A stretch of DNA of 63,095 bases from Synergistaceae bacterium (GCA_017445405.1 JAFSUD010000083.1:1-63095); one strand, 5' to 3'. Positions 8,419 to 17,403 are shown, numbered from the stretch's first letter. The notes: generated by a model from the letters alone, not told the origin. Made by a program: numbers and translations.

Positions 8419-8954
8419 CGGGCAAAGGACACAGATTATCTACAACGGCTTTTGTCTTGGGGACTACAGGCTCAGTTTTGGCTGCAGTGATGAGCTATAT
8501 GGGCAGCACTTTTCCAGATTCATCAGAGTATATGTTCTTCGGGAAGAGGCGTAATCGCTATCACAGACGCTATACGCACTGGTTTGTGCCGTGGGCATTG
8601 CTGGCCTATGTGTGCTTCAAGCGGGCGGGATGGATTGTCCCTAATCTAGCTAATCTCATTGACGGGAGAGAGGCTCACAGGGATGTGTGGGCATGTGCGG
8701 GGTTCTGGTTTGCGGGCTGCCTGCTGCATATCCTTGAAGATGCCTGGTGCGGGACTGTTCCCTTCCTGCGTCCGTGGAAACGCGATGTTGGGCTTCATGT
8801 CTTCCACATGTCTAACAAGATTGGCGTGATGAGCCGCGGCGAGATAAATTTTGTGCTGTGCAGTGTGGGTATATCTCTCTTCGCTTTCATGATGAGGTAC
8901 TTCACTCTTGATTCATTTATGGCTTTCTGTGTGAACTTATGGCGGAGCATTTAG
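8415..8954 (+). CDS. YdjM-like membrane-bound metal-dependent hydrolase
   Basis: A 179-residue inner-membrane protein resembling the YdjM/DUF457 group. A His near the start (GHRLSTTAF), RRYTHWFVPWALLAY and a later CLLHILEDAWCG supply the scattered conserved His and Asp residues seen in this family. Three or four hydrophobic segments are visible. Start is TTG 8415, preceded by GAGGGTGA and overlapping the permease stop by 4 bases, so it is part of the metal importer operon, which might hint at metal dependence. Its 3' end has been copied three more times downstream. The biochemical reaction is not established for the family. Confidence 0.7.
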   Translation: MTGKGHRLSTTAFVLGTTGSVLAAVMSYMGSTFPDSSEYMFFGKRRNRYHRRYTHWFVPWALLAYVCFKRAGWIVPNLANLIDGREAHRDVWACAGFWFAGCLLHILEDAWCGTVPFLRPWKRDVGLHVFHMSNKIGVMSRGEINFVLCSVGISLFAFMMRYFTLDSFMAFCVNLWRSI

Positions 8955-9205
8955 CTTTTCAGGGCGGGCGTGATGCTCTCTTCGCTTTCATGATGAGGAG
9001 GTAGGTATTTATGGCCGTCTGCGGGAACTTATGGCTCAGTGTTCAGCTTTCAAGATTGGCGTGATGCTCTCTTCGCTTTCATGATGAGGCGGTATTTATG
9101 GCCGTCTGCGGGAACTTATGGCTCAGTGTTCAGCTTTCAAGATTAGCGTGATACCTCCCTTCGCTTTCATGATGAGGCGGCATTTATGGCTGTCTGCGGG
9201 AACTT
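8880..9205 (+). repeat. Four degenerate tandem copies of the ydjM-like 3' end
   Basis: The string TTCGCTTTCATGATGAGG recurs at 8880, 8981, 9072 and 9160, that is at spacings of 101, 91 and 88 bases. Between these anchors the flanking sequence (ATTTATGGC..TCTG..GGGAACTTATGGC..CAG..TTTCAAGATT..GCGTGAT) is also repeated with substitutions and small indels. The first copy is inside the gene; the other three fill the gap to the next gene. They contain many stops and I see no evidence they encode protein. Confidence 0.88.
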
Positions 9206-9233
9206 TCTGCTGCACGCGAAAACTGCATATGCC

Positions 9234-9608
9234 TTACTGTCCGGCTCTTTTCTGAACAGCTTTTTTGTGTGCGTTGACTGCTTTCTGCCTCAGCTCGCAC
9301 CATTGAGGACTTAAGGGCTCAAAAGGTATTCTTTCGGCATCATGCGGAAGTATCAGCTTGTAGGAAGTGTAGCAGAAGCCGTCTGAAAATTTGAAGGTTA
9401 TCTTGCGTTTGTAATAATTCCTGCCCTGCATATCATGGTAGCGTCTGCTCATAAACGTATTCAGTTTCCCTATCGTCTCCTCTGTTATCAGGGCATCCTC
9501 TGAAGGGTTGCTGTGCTCGTCCCAGCCTGAATGGTCAAACTTTATGTATAACTGACACAAAATCACTAACAGGCCGAATGCCATTACTATAAACTGCGCT
9601 GCTGCCAT
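9234..9608 (-). CDS. Small membrane-anchored protein of unknown function
   Basis: I do not recognise a family. The start at ATG 9608 is chosen because GAGGTG lies ahead of it at good spacing; in-frame codons further upstream lack one. The 124-residue product has one hydrophobic helix right at the N-terminus (MAAAQFIVMAFGLLVILCQLY) and then a mostly polar domain with KRKITFKFSDGFCYTSY and a Lys/Arg-rich tail. This suggests an anchored cytoplasmic domain. It sits between two blocks of gene-end repeats. Confidence 0.55.
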   Translation of the reverse strand: MAAAQFIVMAFGLLVILCQLYIKFDHSGWDEHSNPSEDALITEETIGKLNTFMSRRYHDMQGRNYYKRKITFKFSDGFCYTSYKLILPHDAERIPFEPLSPQWCELRQKAVNAHKKAVQKRAGQ

Positions 9609-9694
9609 AAAATTCACCTCATTATTCAGAATAACCGCCATAATAACACACAACTTCCCCGCAAGCTATTTAACTCACGGGGAAAATATCTGCA

Positions 9695-9838
9695 CTCTGC
9701 TGCTTCAGGTACTCAGTGAAGAATGACACTATTTTTGCAAATGGTATAGCCTCTATTCTGTCTGCTCTCTGCTACTTCAGGTACTCAGTGAAGAATGACA
9801 CTATTTTTGCAAACGGGATAGCCTCCATATTGTCATAC
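9695..9838 (-). repeat. Two tandem 72-bp copies of the alpha/beta hydrolase 3' end
   Basis: Copies 9695-9766 and 9767-9838 are nearly identical (anchors CTTCAGGTACTCAGTGAAGAA). The unit is 24 codons long, so the frame is kept: after the present TAG stop (9772-9774) the minus-strand frame stays open for 33 codons to TAA at 9670-9672, repeating the segment EAIPFAKIVSFFTEYLK and then running on for ten further residues. The current stop therefore seems to have arisen at the duplication junction. Confidence 0.88.
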
Positions 9839-10806
9839 AAATCACAGTGCGACGCTCCAGGCACAATCAATAACTCCTTGTTGTCTCCCTTCAGACGCTT
9901 GAACGTCTCCTCACCCATGTAGCGGGAATGCGCCTTCTCTCCGTGAACTATCAGCACTGCACTCCGTATCTCCTCAGCAAACGTAAGCATCGGCATGTTG
10001 AACATTGTTATCATCGCCGTTAAGTTCCACCCCTCGTTGGAGTTCACAGAGTTCTTGTGATAACCCCTCGGTGTCTTGTAGTACGCGTAATAATCCTTCA
10101 CAAACTGCGGAGCATCCTCCGGCAATGGGTCTACTACTCCTCCGGCTCTCGCAAATGTCCCGTTCTTGTAGTCCTTCACTCTCTGCGCATTAATAGCCGT
10201 CTTCGTCGAATACCTCACATCTGCACTGTCCGCACTGTCAAAATATCCGCTGCGCGACACCCGGGACAAGTCGTACATAGTTGAGATAACGGAAGCCTTG
10301 ATGCGCGTATCTGCTGCTGCTGCATTGAGGCCTATTCCTCCCCAGCCGCATACTCCGATTATTCCTACTCTCTCGGGGTCTATAAACTCCTGAACGCTCA
10401 GAAAGTCTATCGCTGCAGAAAAGTCCTCCGTGTTTATCTCAGGCGAAGGAAGATTACGCACTGCTCCTCCGCTCTCTCCGTTGAACGACGGGTCGAACGC
10501 CATCGCCACGAACCCGGCTTTTGCCATCTCCTGAGCGTACAGTCCAGACACCTGCTCCTTCACTGCTCCGAATGGCCCAGCTACTGCTATCCCTGAATAC
10601 TTCTTGCTTGCGTCGAAGTCCTTCGGCAGATAGAGATCTCCTGTCAGGTCTATTCCGTACCTGTTGTGAAAGTGTGCCTTCTTCACTGTGATAGACGGGT
10701 CAATCCTGAACACCCGCGTATCTTCCGAAAAGTCCTCAAGGTCTCCCGCCATAGCTGCACATACAACTGCAACCACCATCAGCGTACACATAACTGCTCG
10801 TAACAT
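9772..10806 (-). CDS. Secreted alpha/beta hydrolase (dienelactone hydrolase-like)
   Basis: A 344-residue protein with an N-terminal signal peptide (MLRAVMCTLMVVAVVCAAMA) and an alpha/beta hydrolase fold. The nucleophile elbow reads IGVCGWGGIGLNAAA, so the nucleophile would be Cys in place of the usual Ser, as in dienelactone hydrolase-type members. The late His is in PGASHCDLYDN. It would act on an unknown ester or lactone outside the cytoplasm. ATG 10806 follows a strong AGGAGG. The C-terminus appears shortened by about ten residues by a 72-bp in-frame tandem duplication. Confidence 0.8.
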   Translation of the reverse strand: MLRAVMCTLMVVAVVCAAMAGDLEDFSEDTRVFRIDPSITVKKAHFHNRYGIDLTGDLYLPKDFDASKKYSGIAVAGPFGAVKEQVSGLYAQEMAKAGFVAMAFDPSFNGESGGAVRNLPSPEINTEDFSAAIDFLSVQEFIDPERVGIIGVCGWGGIGLNAAAADTRIKASVISTMYDLSRVSRSGYFDSADSADVRYSTKTAINAQRVKDYKNGTFARAGGVVDPLPEDAPQFVKDYYAYYKTPRGYHKNSVNSNEGWNLTAMITMFNMPMLTFAEEIRSAVLIVHGEKAHSRYMGEETFKRLKGDNKELLIVPGASHCDLYDNMEAIPFAKIVSFFTEYLK

Positions 10807-10924
10807 GATTATTGCCTCCTGAAATATTATTGGGATAAAGCAAGTGTAGACGTTAAACCATGCTCATAGTCAAGCGCGGATATGTATTATAAAATATTTC
10901 CGTCATCATAAAGGAGGAAAATTT

Positions 10925-11311
10925 ATGCAGATTATTCTTTACGGCATATTCGGCGGCATCACTACATTGATTAATATCTTCGCTTACTGGGCCTGCACAC
11001 GCATTCTCAATATCCCTGTCGTCGCCTCTACCGTCTGCGCTTGGACTATCGCCGTATTATTCGCTTACTGGGCTAACAGAAATTTTGTCTTTCACAGCAA
11101 TACTAATTCATTGCGGGGCATTCTCACCGAAGCGTCAGAGTTCTTCATGTGCAGAATAGCTACCGGAGTAATGGACGTTATCATCATGTATATATTTGTT
11201 GGCGTGCTGGGATTTTACGACGTTATAGTTAAGGCAGTCAGCAACATTCTAGTAATAATTCTGAACTACATAGCCAGCAAAATATTTATCTTTAAGGGGG
11301 AGAAATCATGA
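10925..11311 (+). CDS. GtrA-like small membrane protein
   Basis: A 128-residue protein with four predicted helices: ILYGIFGGITTLINIFAYW, VASTVCAWTIAVLFAYWANR, a third near VMDVIIMYIFVGVLG and a fourth near VSNILVIILNYIASKIFIF. The N/R-rich ANRNFVFHSN loop and the closing basic residues are typical of the GtrA family, which is thought to help lipid-linked sugars across the membrane. AAAGGAGG precedes the ATG. The stop overlaps the adenine deaminase start (ATGA), although no functional link is obvious. Confidence 0.85.
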   Translation: MQIILYGIFGGITTLINIFAYWACTRILNIPVVASTVCAWTIAVLFAYWANRNFVFHSNTNSLRGILTEASEFFMCRIATGVMDVIIMYIFVGVLGFYDVIVKAVSNILVIILNYIASKIFIFKGEKS

Positions 11312-13029
11312 ATAAATTAGCTGCTGCGGCACGGGGAGATATACCCGCCGATTTAGTCATCAGAAACGCAAAAATTGCTAATGTCTGCTCGGGTGAATAT
11401 GAACTCTCTGATGTCGCAGTGTACTCCGGAAAAATCGCGGGCATAGCTAAAGGCTACGAGGGCAGAATAACTTTTGACGCAGAAGGAAGAGTGCTTATCC
11501 CCTCAATGATTGACGGACATGTTCACATTGAGGACACTATGATGACTCCTGACAACTTCGCTGTCTTGGCCGCAAAACACGGCACAGGCACTGTATTAGC
11601 CGACCCTCACGAGATAGCTAACACTCTCGGAATGGCCGGACTGGAATACATGTTTCGAGCCTCTCAGGGACTGCCTATCGACATATTCTACGGTGCTCCG
11701 TCATGCGTCCCTGCTTCTGACCTCGAAAGCCCTTATCAGGAACTCGACATGTCTAACCTTCATGACATGTTCTCACGCGGCCTCGTCCAGCACTTAGGCG
11801 AGATGATGAACTTTCCAGCCGTCATAGCCGGAGACCCTGACGCTTGGGGGAAAATCCTCGCTGCAGGAAACGTCCCTCTCACAGGACACGCTCCCGGTGT
11901 CTCGGGAAAACCTCTCAACGCCTACATGTCCAGCGGCATAGACTCCGACCACGAATGCACTACCCTCGCCGAAGCTCAAGAGAAGCTCGCTCGGGGAATG
12001 CGGCTCATGATTCGCGAGGGAGCATCCTTCAGGGACTTGCGGACTCTCTTACCCCTCATCAAGGCTAACCCTCTCAACGCTGCCCGGTGTATGGCTGTCA
12101 GCGACGACATCACAGCACGCTACCTTCTGGAGACCGGGCACATGGACGAGAAGATGCGTATCATGCTCGGCGAAGGCATTGACCAGTTCGCGGCTCTAAG
12201 AATGGTTACGCTGACTCCTGCAGAATACTTCAGGCTCTACGACAGAGGCGCAATCACTCCGGGAAAACTCGCGGACTTCGCACTCCTAGACGCTGATGTT
12301 ATGGATGAAGGCTTCAGAGTCCGTGAAGTCTGGAAGAAAGGCCGGCTCGTCATGAGTGAAGGCGATGTGTTCACCCGTGATGTTCAGGAACATGCAGCAC
12401 CATTAATCCGCAGCAAGGTTACACGCATTCCAAGAGAGGCAGATATCCGCGTGAAGGCTGAGGACGGCTTGATGAACGTCATCGGCGTAACTGAGGGAAC
12501 GGTCATCACCCGGACTCTCAGGCTCAGGCCAAGAGTGATTGACGGCTTCGCTGTTCAGGACGCAGGACAGGACATAGCTAAAATTGTCGTCCTAGAGAGG
12601 CACAACGACACGGGACGCTTCGGAGTGGGATTTGTTAAGGGCTTGGGCATTCGGCAGGGAGCAGCCGGCTCAAGCGTTGCGCATGACGCTCATAATTTCG
12701 TCGTCGCAGGAATGGATGACATTAGCATAATCACAGCTCTTCATGAACTTGCTGACATGGGAGGAGGCCTGACATGCACTCTTGACGGTGAAGTAAAGGC
12801 ATCGTTTGCTCTGCCCATAGGCGGACTAATGAGCACTCTCAACGCTGAAGAAGTCTGCGCAAATCTTGCTCACATGGAGGACACTGCGCAGGCTCTCGGC
12901 GTGAATATCCCTCATCCGTTTATGGTGCTGTCTTTCCTGTGCCTCAGCGTCATTCCTGAACTCAGAATTACTGATTTGGGCTATGTTGACATCACTAAAG
13001 GCGGAAAGCAGAATATTTTTGTGAGATAA
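11308..13029 (+). CDS. ade: Adenine deaminase
   Basis: A 573-residue amidohydrolase converting adenine to hypoxanthine and ammonia. The metal site IDGHVHIEDTMM near residue 70 and DPHEIANTLG near 107 are diagnostic for this family, as are LTGHAPGVSGKPLNAY and DSDHECT. The length agrees with the long Ade proteins. It overlaps the preceding gene by 4 bases and has AAGGGGGAG as ribosome site. The purine permease gene follows 34 bases later, giving an import-and-deaminate salvage pair. Confidence 0.94.
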   Translation: MNKLAAAARGDIPADLVIRNAKIANVCSGEYELSDVAVYSGKIAGIAKGYEGRITFDAEGRVLIPSMIDGHVHIEDTMMTPDNFAVLAAKHGTGTVLADPHEIANTLGMAGLEYMFRASQGLPIDIFYGAPSCVPASDLESPYQELDMSNLHDMFSRGLVQHLGEMMNFPAVIAGDPDAWGKILAAGNVPLTGHAPGVSGKPLNAYMSSGIDSDHECTTLAEAQEKLARGMRLMIREGASFRDLRTLLPLIKANPLNAARCMAVSDDITARYLLETGHMDEKMRIMLGEGIDQFAALRMVTLTPAEYFRLYDRGAITPGKLADFALLDADVMDEGFRVREVWKKGRLVMSEGDVFTRDVQEHAAPLIRSKVTRIPREADIRVKAEDGLMNVIGVTEGTVITRTLRLRPRVIDGFAVQDAGQDIAKIVVLERHNDTGRFGVGFVKGLGIRQGAAGSSVAHDAHNFVVAGMDDISIITALHELADMGGGLTCTLDGEVKASFALPIGGLMSTLNAEEVCANLAHMEDTAQALGVNIPHPFMVLSFLCLSVIPELRITDLGYVDITKGGKQNIFVR

Positions 13030-13063
13030 TAGCAGTTCATTCACATTTCTTAGGAGTGATAAC

Positions 13064-14395
13064 ATGTCTTTATTCCGTATTCGTGAAACCGGCAGCTCGT
13101 TCTTCACTGAGATTTTGGCCGGCGTAACTACTTTCCTGACAATGAGCTACATTATTGCCGTCAACCCGGATATCCTCAGTTCTACAGGTATGGACAAACA
13201 GGCTCTCATCGTCGTTACTTGTCTGGCCTCCGCTCTGGGGACTTTCTTGATGGCTCTGTTCGCAAATTACCCAATAGCTCTCGCGCCGGGAATGGGCCTC
13301 AACGCATTTTTCGCCTTCGCTGTCGTCCTCAACATGAAGATTAACGGCGCACCTGTAACTTGGCAGATGGCACTTGCAGCGGTCTTCATTGAGGGAGCTA
13401 TTTTTGCTGTCCTGACCCTGACGAGCATTCGGGAGGCAATCATGAACTCAATACCTAAGTCCCTAAAGATAGGCATTTCTGCAGGAATAGGCTTGTTTGT
13501 GGCATTCATAGGCCTTCAGAGTGCGGGTATCGTCGTCAACAATGATGCTACTCTTCTCGGGCTGGGTAAAGTCTTCAGCGTTGCGCAGGACGGTGCAAAG
13601 TCCCTCAACATCAACATGCTGTTATCTCTGCTCGGGCTTCTGATTATGGCTGTGCTGACTGCCCTTAACGTCAAGGGGGCATTGCTTATCGGAATTATTG
13701 CGGTTACCGGCATTGCTGCATATCTCGGCCTCGTGGAGATACCGGAAGTCTACATGTCTCAGCCTCCCTCTATCATGCCTCTTGTCGGCAAGCTGGACTT
13801 CTCTCTCATTGCACAGCCGGAGTTCTGGGTCATCGTCTTCACCTTCTTCTTCGTCGACTTCTTCGACACGCTCGGGACTCTCGTGGGAGTGTGCAACCGC
13901 TCGGGTCTTCTTGACGAGAACGGCAATCTCCCGCGCGCAAAAGGTGCACTGATGGCCGACGCACTGGCCACTATGGCGGGCGCAGCTATGGGCACGTCGA
14001 CAGTTACGAGCTACGTTGAGAGTTCGAGCGGAGTAGCACAGGGAGGACGCACAGGACTCACGGCGATAGTTACGGCGTTGCTGTTTGTCGGCGCAATATT
14101 CTTCACTCCGATTGTGAACATGATTCCGGGTTACGCCACTGCTCCGGCATTAATCATTGTTGGTATTTACATGATGGTTTCTCTGCGCGATCTCAATTAT
14201 GATGACTTGACGGAGCTTATACCTTCACTGCTTGGGTTCTTCATGATGCCTCTTGCTTACTCAATCGCTATAGGTATTGAGTTCGCAATAGTCTCCTACG
14301 TCGTCATCAAGATACTGACCGGCAAATTCAAGGATATATCATTCTTGATGGTGCTGCTGTCGGTGCTGTTCATTGCTAAGGAAATTATGGCATAA
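13064..14395 (+). CDS. NCS2 family purine permease (AzgA-like)
   Basis: A 443-residue transporter with about 12-14 helices. The opening RETGSSFFTEILAGVTTFLTMSYIIAVNPDIL is the strong signature of the AzgA/PbuG group, which import adenine, guanine or hypoxanthine with protons. Also seen: FVDFFDTLGTLVGVCNRSGLLDENG and SSSGVAQGGRTGLTA, the conserved substrate-region motifs. Gene order next to ade suggests adenine or hypoxanthine as substrate. TAGGAG precedes the ATG, and a terminator follows. Confidence 0.92.
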   Translation: MSLFRIRETGSSFFTEILAGVTTFLTMSYIIAVNPDILSSTGMDKQALIVVTCLASALGTFLMALFANYPIALAPGMGLNAFFAFAVVLNMKINGAPVTWQMALAAVFIEGAIFAVLTLTSIREAIMNSIPKSLKIGISAGIGLFVAFIGLQSAGIVVNNDATLLGLGKVFSVAQDGAKSLNINMLLSLLGLLIMAVLTALNVKGALLIGIIAVTGIAAYLGLVEIPEVYMSQPPSIMPLVGKLDFSLIAQPEFWVIVFTFFFVDFFDTLGTLVGVCNRSGLLDENGNLPRAKGALMADALATMAGAAMGTSTVTSYVESSSGVAQGGRTGLTAIVTALLFVGAIFFTPIVNMIPGYATAPALIIVGIYMMVSLRDLNYDDLTELIPSLLGFFMMPLAYSIAIGIEFAIVSYVVIKILTGKFKDISFLMVLLSVLFIAKEIMA

Positions 14396-14410
14396 ACTCT
14401 TGCTGTCAGG

Positions 14411-14443
14411 CGGTCTCTCATTATTGGGAGGCCGTTATTTTTT
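14411..14443 (+). terminator. Rho-independent terminator after the purine permease
   Basis: Stem CGGTCTC / GAGGCCG (one G-T pair) around a TCATTATTGG loop, followed by a T-rich run TTATTTTTT. It closes the GtrA-ade-permease unit. Confidence 0.8.
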
Positions 14444-14528
14444 GCCTGATACACCCGCTCATATTCTGATTGAAAGCGCATAATTTATCTTTCACAAAAT
14501 AATACTGCGATAAATTTTTCACATATGC

Positions 14529-14556
14529 TTGACAAAAGATAGAAATGATATATACT
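14529..14556 (+). promoter_or_regulatory. Promoter of the DUF1659/DUF2922 pair
   Basis: TTGACA at 14529-14534 and TATACT at 14551-14556, separated by 16 bases, 44 bases before the first ATG. This is one of the best vegetative (sigma-70 type) promoters in the window. Confidence 0.8.
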
Positions 14557-14599
14557 ATGCACCGTAACACAAATGACATAGAAAGAAGGTGAAGAAAGA

Positions 14600-14827
14600 A
14601 TGGCAGCAATAACCGAGAGCAAGAAAGTATCAGTAGCAATGAAGCTCAACAACGGGACGACAGCGACCGGCGCAGTAAAGACAGCGAGCGTAAATCTCGG
14701 CAGCCTCAACAAAGCAGCGTTTGATGCGGATAAGGCACTCAACATAGTGAACGCATTAGCCCCGTGCTTTGACCGTATGCTCCATATAGTGGAGAAGACG
14801 GAAGTCAGCCAGCTCAGCGAGGAGTAG
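14600..14827 (+). CDS. DUF1659 family small protein
   Basis: A 75-residue protein. Its pattern of a short N-terminal strand region with a central glycine (LNNGTTATG) followed by a helix ending near the C-terminus (ADKALNIVNALAPCFDRML) matches the DUF1659 group. That family regularly sits directly upstream of a DUF2922 gene, as here, in Firmicutes and Synergistetes; no function is established. A very strong ribosome site (GAAGGTGA) and a near-consensus promoter imply high expression. Confidence 0.8.
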   Translation: MAAITESKKVSVAMKLNNGTTATGAVKTASVNLGSLNKAAFDADKALNIVNALAPCFDRMLHIVEKTEVSQLSEE

Positions 14828-14863
14828 GCGGAGAGAGTGAATAGTGAGAGGAGGTGAGAAGGA

Positions 14864-15079
14864 ATGTCAGCGAAACTGGTACTAACATTTGCAGATGCAA
14901 GCGGCAACGACGTAAAGATGAGCTACAGCCACGCAGACAGCGAAGCGGAAGCAAGCGACGTAAGAACAGCGATACAGGCGATCATCACGAACGGAAGCAT
15001 ATTTACAGCAGTGCCCGTAAGTGCAAAAAGCGCAAAGCTCGTAATCACCACAGAGAGCAATATAGAGCTTAGCGAATAA
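14864..15079 (+). CDS. DUF2922 family small protein
   Basis: A 71-residue protein: AKLVLTFADASGNDVKMSY is the beginning typical of DUF2922, followed by a helix (DVRTAIQAIITNGSIFTA) and the closing strand LVITTESNIELSE. It follows the DUF1659 gene by 36 bases with its own GAGGAGGTGAG ribosome site, and a terminator comes right after. The pair forms a compact two-gene unit of unknown role. Confidence 0.83.
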   Translation: MSAKLVLTFADASGNDVKMSYSHADSEAEASDVRTAIQAIITNGSIFTAVPVSAKSAKLVITTESNIELSE

Positions 15080-15093
15080 GGTAAAAAGCAAGT

Positions 15094-15126
15094 TCTCCTC
15101 AGTCTGACACACTGGGGAGATTTTTT
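15094..15126 (+). terminator. Rho-independent terminator after the DUF2922 gene
   Basis: A 10-bp stem TCTCCTCAGT / ACTGGGGAGA with a 7-base loop, followed by six T residues. A strong terminator. Confidence 0.9.
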
Positions 15127-15182
15127 GTGCCTCATTATAGCACGCGTACGAAACCGCAGACTTTGACTCATCACTGCATAAA

Positions 15183-15211
15183 TTGACACAGCAATATTGA
15201 TAAGCTAGAAT
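15183..15211 (+). promoter_or_regulatory. Promoter of the type III glutamine synthetase gene
   Basis: TTGACA at 15183-15188, 17-base spacer, TAGAAT at 15206-15211, giving a leader of about 60 bases before ATG 15277. Confidence 0.75.
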
Positions 15212-15276
15212 ACTTTGCAGGTTAAGCAGGTTAATACGAGATAAATAATGCTTAACACAGGAAGAAGAGTTGCATA

Positions 15277-17403
15277 ATGAGTGAAAAAATGTATCAGACA
15301 GTACAGGAAATATACGGCAGCAAGATATTCGACCGCCGTGCAATGAAGAGCAGACTAAATCCTGAAGTGTACGAGCAGGTAAGTGCAGCAATGGAGGGAC
15401 GGCAGAAGCTGAGTCCTGAAGTGCTGGACATAGTGGCCGGAGCGATGAAGGATTGGGCAATAAGTCAGGGAGCTACGCACTGGAGTCATTGGTTTCAGCC
15501 GATGAGCGAGATGACAGCAGAGAAGCACAGTGCTTTCACGCAGGGGGACAGCGACGGTTTCCCAGTCGAGCAGTTCAGAGGGAAGAACTTAGCGCAGGGA
15601 GAGCCTGACGCATCAAGTTTCCCGACCGGAGGGACACGTTCAACGTTCGAGGCTCGGGGTTATTCTGCATGGGACATATCCAGCCCCGCGTTCGTCGTGA
15701 AGACTCCCAAAGGCGGAACACTCTTTATTCCGTCAGTCTTCTTGTCGTTCGACGGCACACCGTTAGACCTCAAGACACCCCTTCTGCGATCGCTTGATGC
15801 TGTGGAGAGCCGTGCATTGAGGCTTCTGCGGACAATAGGCCAGCGTGGAATCAAGAGCGTGAAAATGACCGTCGGAGCAGAGCAGGAATACTTCTTGCTT
15901 GACAGGCCGAGAGCACAATTAAGGCCGGATATACGCTTCTGCGGAAGGACATTGATCGGAGCACAGCCCGCGAAAGATCAGAAGCTGGATCATCACTACA
16001 TGGGAGCGATACACAGCAGAGTGCTGCGCTACATGGAGGACGTGGAGAGAGACTTAGCCCGTCTCGGAGTTTCTGTGCTCGCGAGGCATAACGAGGTCGC
16101 AAGATGCCAGTTCGAGTTTGCCCATCTCTTCAGTGACGCTAACAGGGCATGTGATCAGAACCAGATACTCATGGAGACGATGAGAAAGCTGGCTCGTCAG
16201 CATGAACTGAGGCTGTTATTTCATGAGAAGCCTTTTGCCGGGATGAACGGTTCAGGCAAGCACACCAACATATCATTAATGGACAGCGACGGCCGCAATC
16301 TCCTCAAAGCCTCGAACTCACACAGGCGCAACGTAGTATTCTTAGCTTTCCTGTCGGGCGCAGTACTCGGGATTTCACGCTATCACAGCCTCCTTCAGGC
16401 AAGCATAGCAACTTACGGTAACCTGTTCAGGCTCGGCGGACATGAAGCCCCCCCGTCAATTATGAGCGTCTACCTCGGAAGCGCATTGACAGAGCTTATT
16501 CGCGGCCTCGATAACCCCGAAGGAGCGTTCCTGCCGGAAAAGGGCGTTATGGATCTCGGACTCGCAAAACTCCCCGAGATAATCCCGTTCGACAGCGACC
16601 GGAACAGGACATCCCCCGTAGCGTTCACCGGCGATAAGTTCGAGTTCCGAGCTCCCGGAGCGAGCCAGAGTATCGCCCTTCCCGTAACCATGTTCGCAAG
16701 CTTGTGGGCGTGGGGACTGGAGCAGGTAACAGGCAAGATTGAGACCCTCACAGCAGGCGGCAAAGACCCCATAGATGCAGCACTTGAGGCAGCCCGTGAA
16801 GCCTTCCGTGAAGGCAGCAGCATACTCTTTGAGGGAGATGCGTACAGCCCCGAGTGGCAGGAGGAAGCCAGACGCAGAGGACTAGTCGATGCCGAGACGA
16901 TGCCTGGGAGAATAGACCTTCTGCTGAAGCCGGAGAACAAGGCCATGCTCGAGCACGTTGGAGTGTATAAAGCGCATGAGCTTGAGAACTTGAGAGCGGT
17001 AAGGCTGGAGAGTTTTGCTACCGGCCTTGAGGTAGAGGCTGCCGTACTCTATGACATGCTGTGGGAGGGAGTACTGCCCGCGCTGTCAAAGCAGCTTACT
17101 CTTGAGCGCAATGCAATGCTTTACTGGGAAAATGTGGACTTTGGGGACATGACCCCGTGGAAAGATTATGTGTCAGGTCTTGGCAGGGCTAAGAATGCGC
17201 TTATCCGTGATGCAAATGCACTCTCAGAACTGAAAGGCAGGCTTTCTGGAATGGATGTCCGCCTCAGGGCTGATTTCTTGGTGAATGAGATATTGCCTCT
17301 GATGGAGAGCATACGTGCAAAGAGTGATGCAGCAGAATTAGTGATTAGTGCGGATATTTGGCCGTACCCGATTTACAGGAATTTGCTCAGTCTGAGCGCG
17401 TAA
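15277..17403 (+). CDS. glnN: Glutamine synthetase, type III
   Basis: A 708-residue GSIII that would ligate glutamate and ammonia using ATP. GSIII proteins are about 700 residues, far longer than GSI, which fits. Visible signatures: the N-terminal ATHWSHWFQPMSEMTAEKH, VGAEQEYFLLD (metal-ligand Glu), the central CQFEFAHLFSDANRACDQN, and FAGMNGSGKHTNISL with the ATP/ammonia-site residues; then SDRNRTSPVAFTGDKFEFR. It stands alone between a promoter and a terminator. No PII gene is next to it. Confidence 0.95.
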   Translation: MSEKMYQTVQEIYGSKIFDRRAMKSRLNPEVYEQVSAAMEGRQKLSPEVLDIVAGAMKDWAISQGATHWSHWFQPMSEMTAEKHSAFTQGDSDGFPVEQFRGKNLAQGEPDASSFPTGGTRSTFEARGYSAWDISSPAFVVKTPKGGTLFIPSVFLSFDGTPLDLKTPLLRSLDAVESRALRLLRTIGQRGIKSVKMTVGAEQEYFLLDRPRAQLRPDIRFCGRTLIGAQPAKDQKLDHHYMGAIHSRVLRYMEDVERDLARLGVSVLARHNEVARCQFEFAHLFSDANRACDQNQILMETMRKLARQHELRLLFHEKPFAGMNGSGKHTNISLMDSDGRNLLKASNSHRRNVVFLAFLSGAVLGISRYHSLLQASIATYGNLFRLGGHEAPPSIMSVYLGSALTELIRGLDNPEGAFLPEKGVMDLGLAKLPEIIPFDSDRNRTSPVAFTGDKFEFRAPGASQSIALPVTMFASLWAWGLEQVTGKIETLTAGGKDPIDAALEAAREAFREGSSILFEGDAYSPEWQEEARRRGLVDAETMPGRIDLLLKPENKAMLEHVGVYKAHELENLRAVRLESFATGLEVEAAVLYDMLWEGVLPALSKQLTLERNAMLYWENVDFGDMTPWKDYVSGLGRAKNALIRDANALSELKGRLSGMDVRLRADFLVNEILPLMESIRAKSDAAELVISADIWPYPIYRNLLSLSA

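Noticed and set aside
8880..9205. A CRISPR array
   Set aside because: The units are 88-101 bases of homologous sequence derived from the preceding gene, with no constant short repeat and unique spacers, and no cas genes are near.
9716..9922. A plus-strand small gene over the hydrolase repeat
   Set aside because: Its protein is just the duplicated sequence read backwards, and it has no ribosome site.
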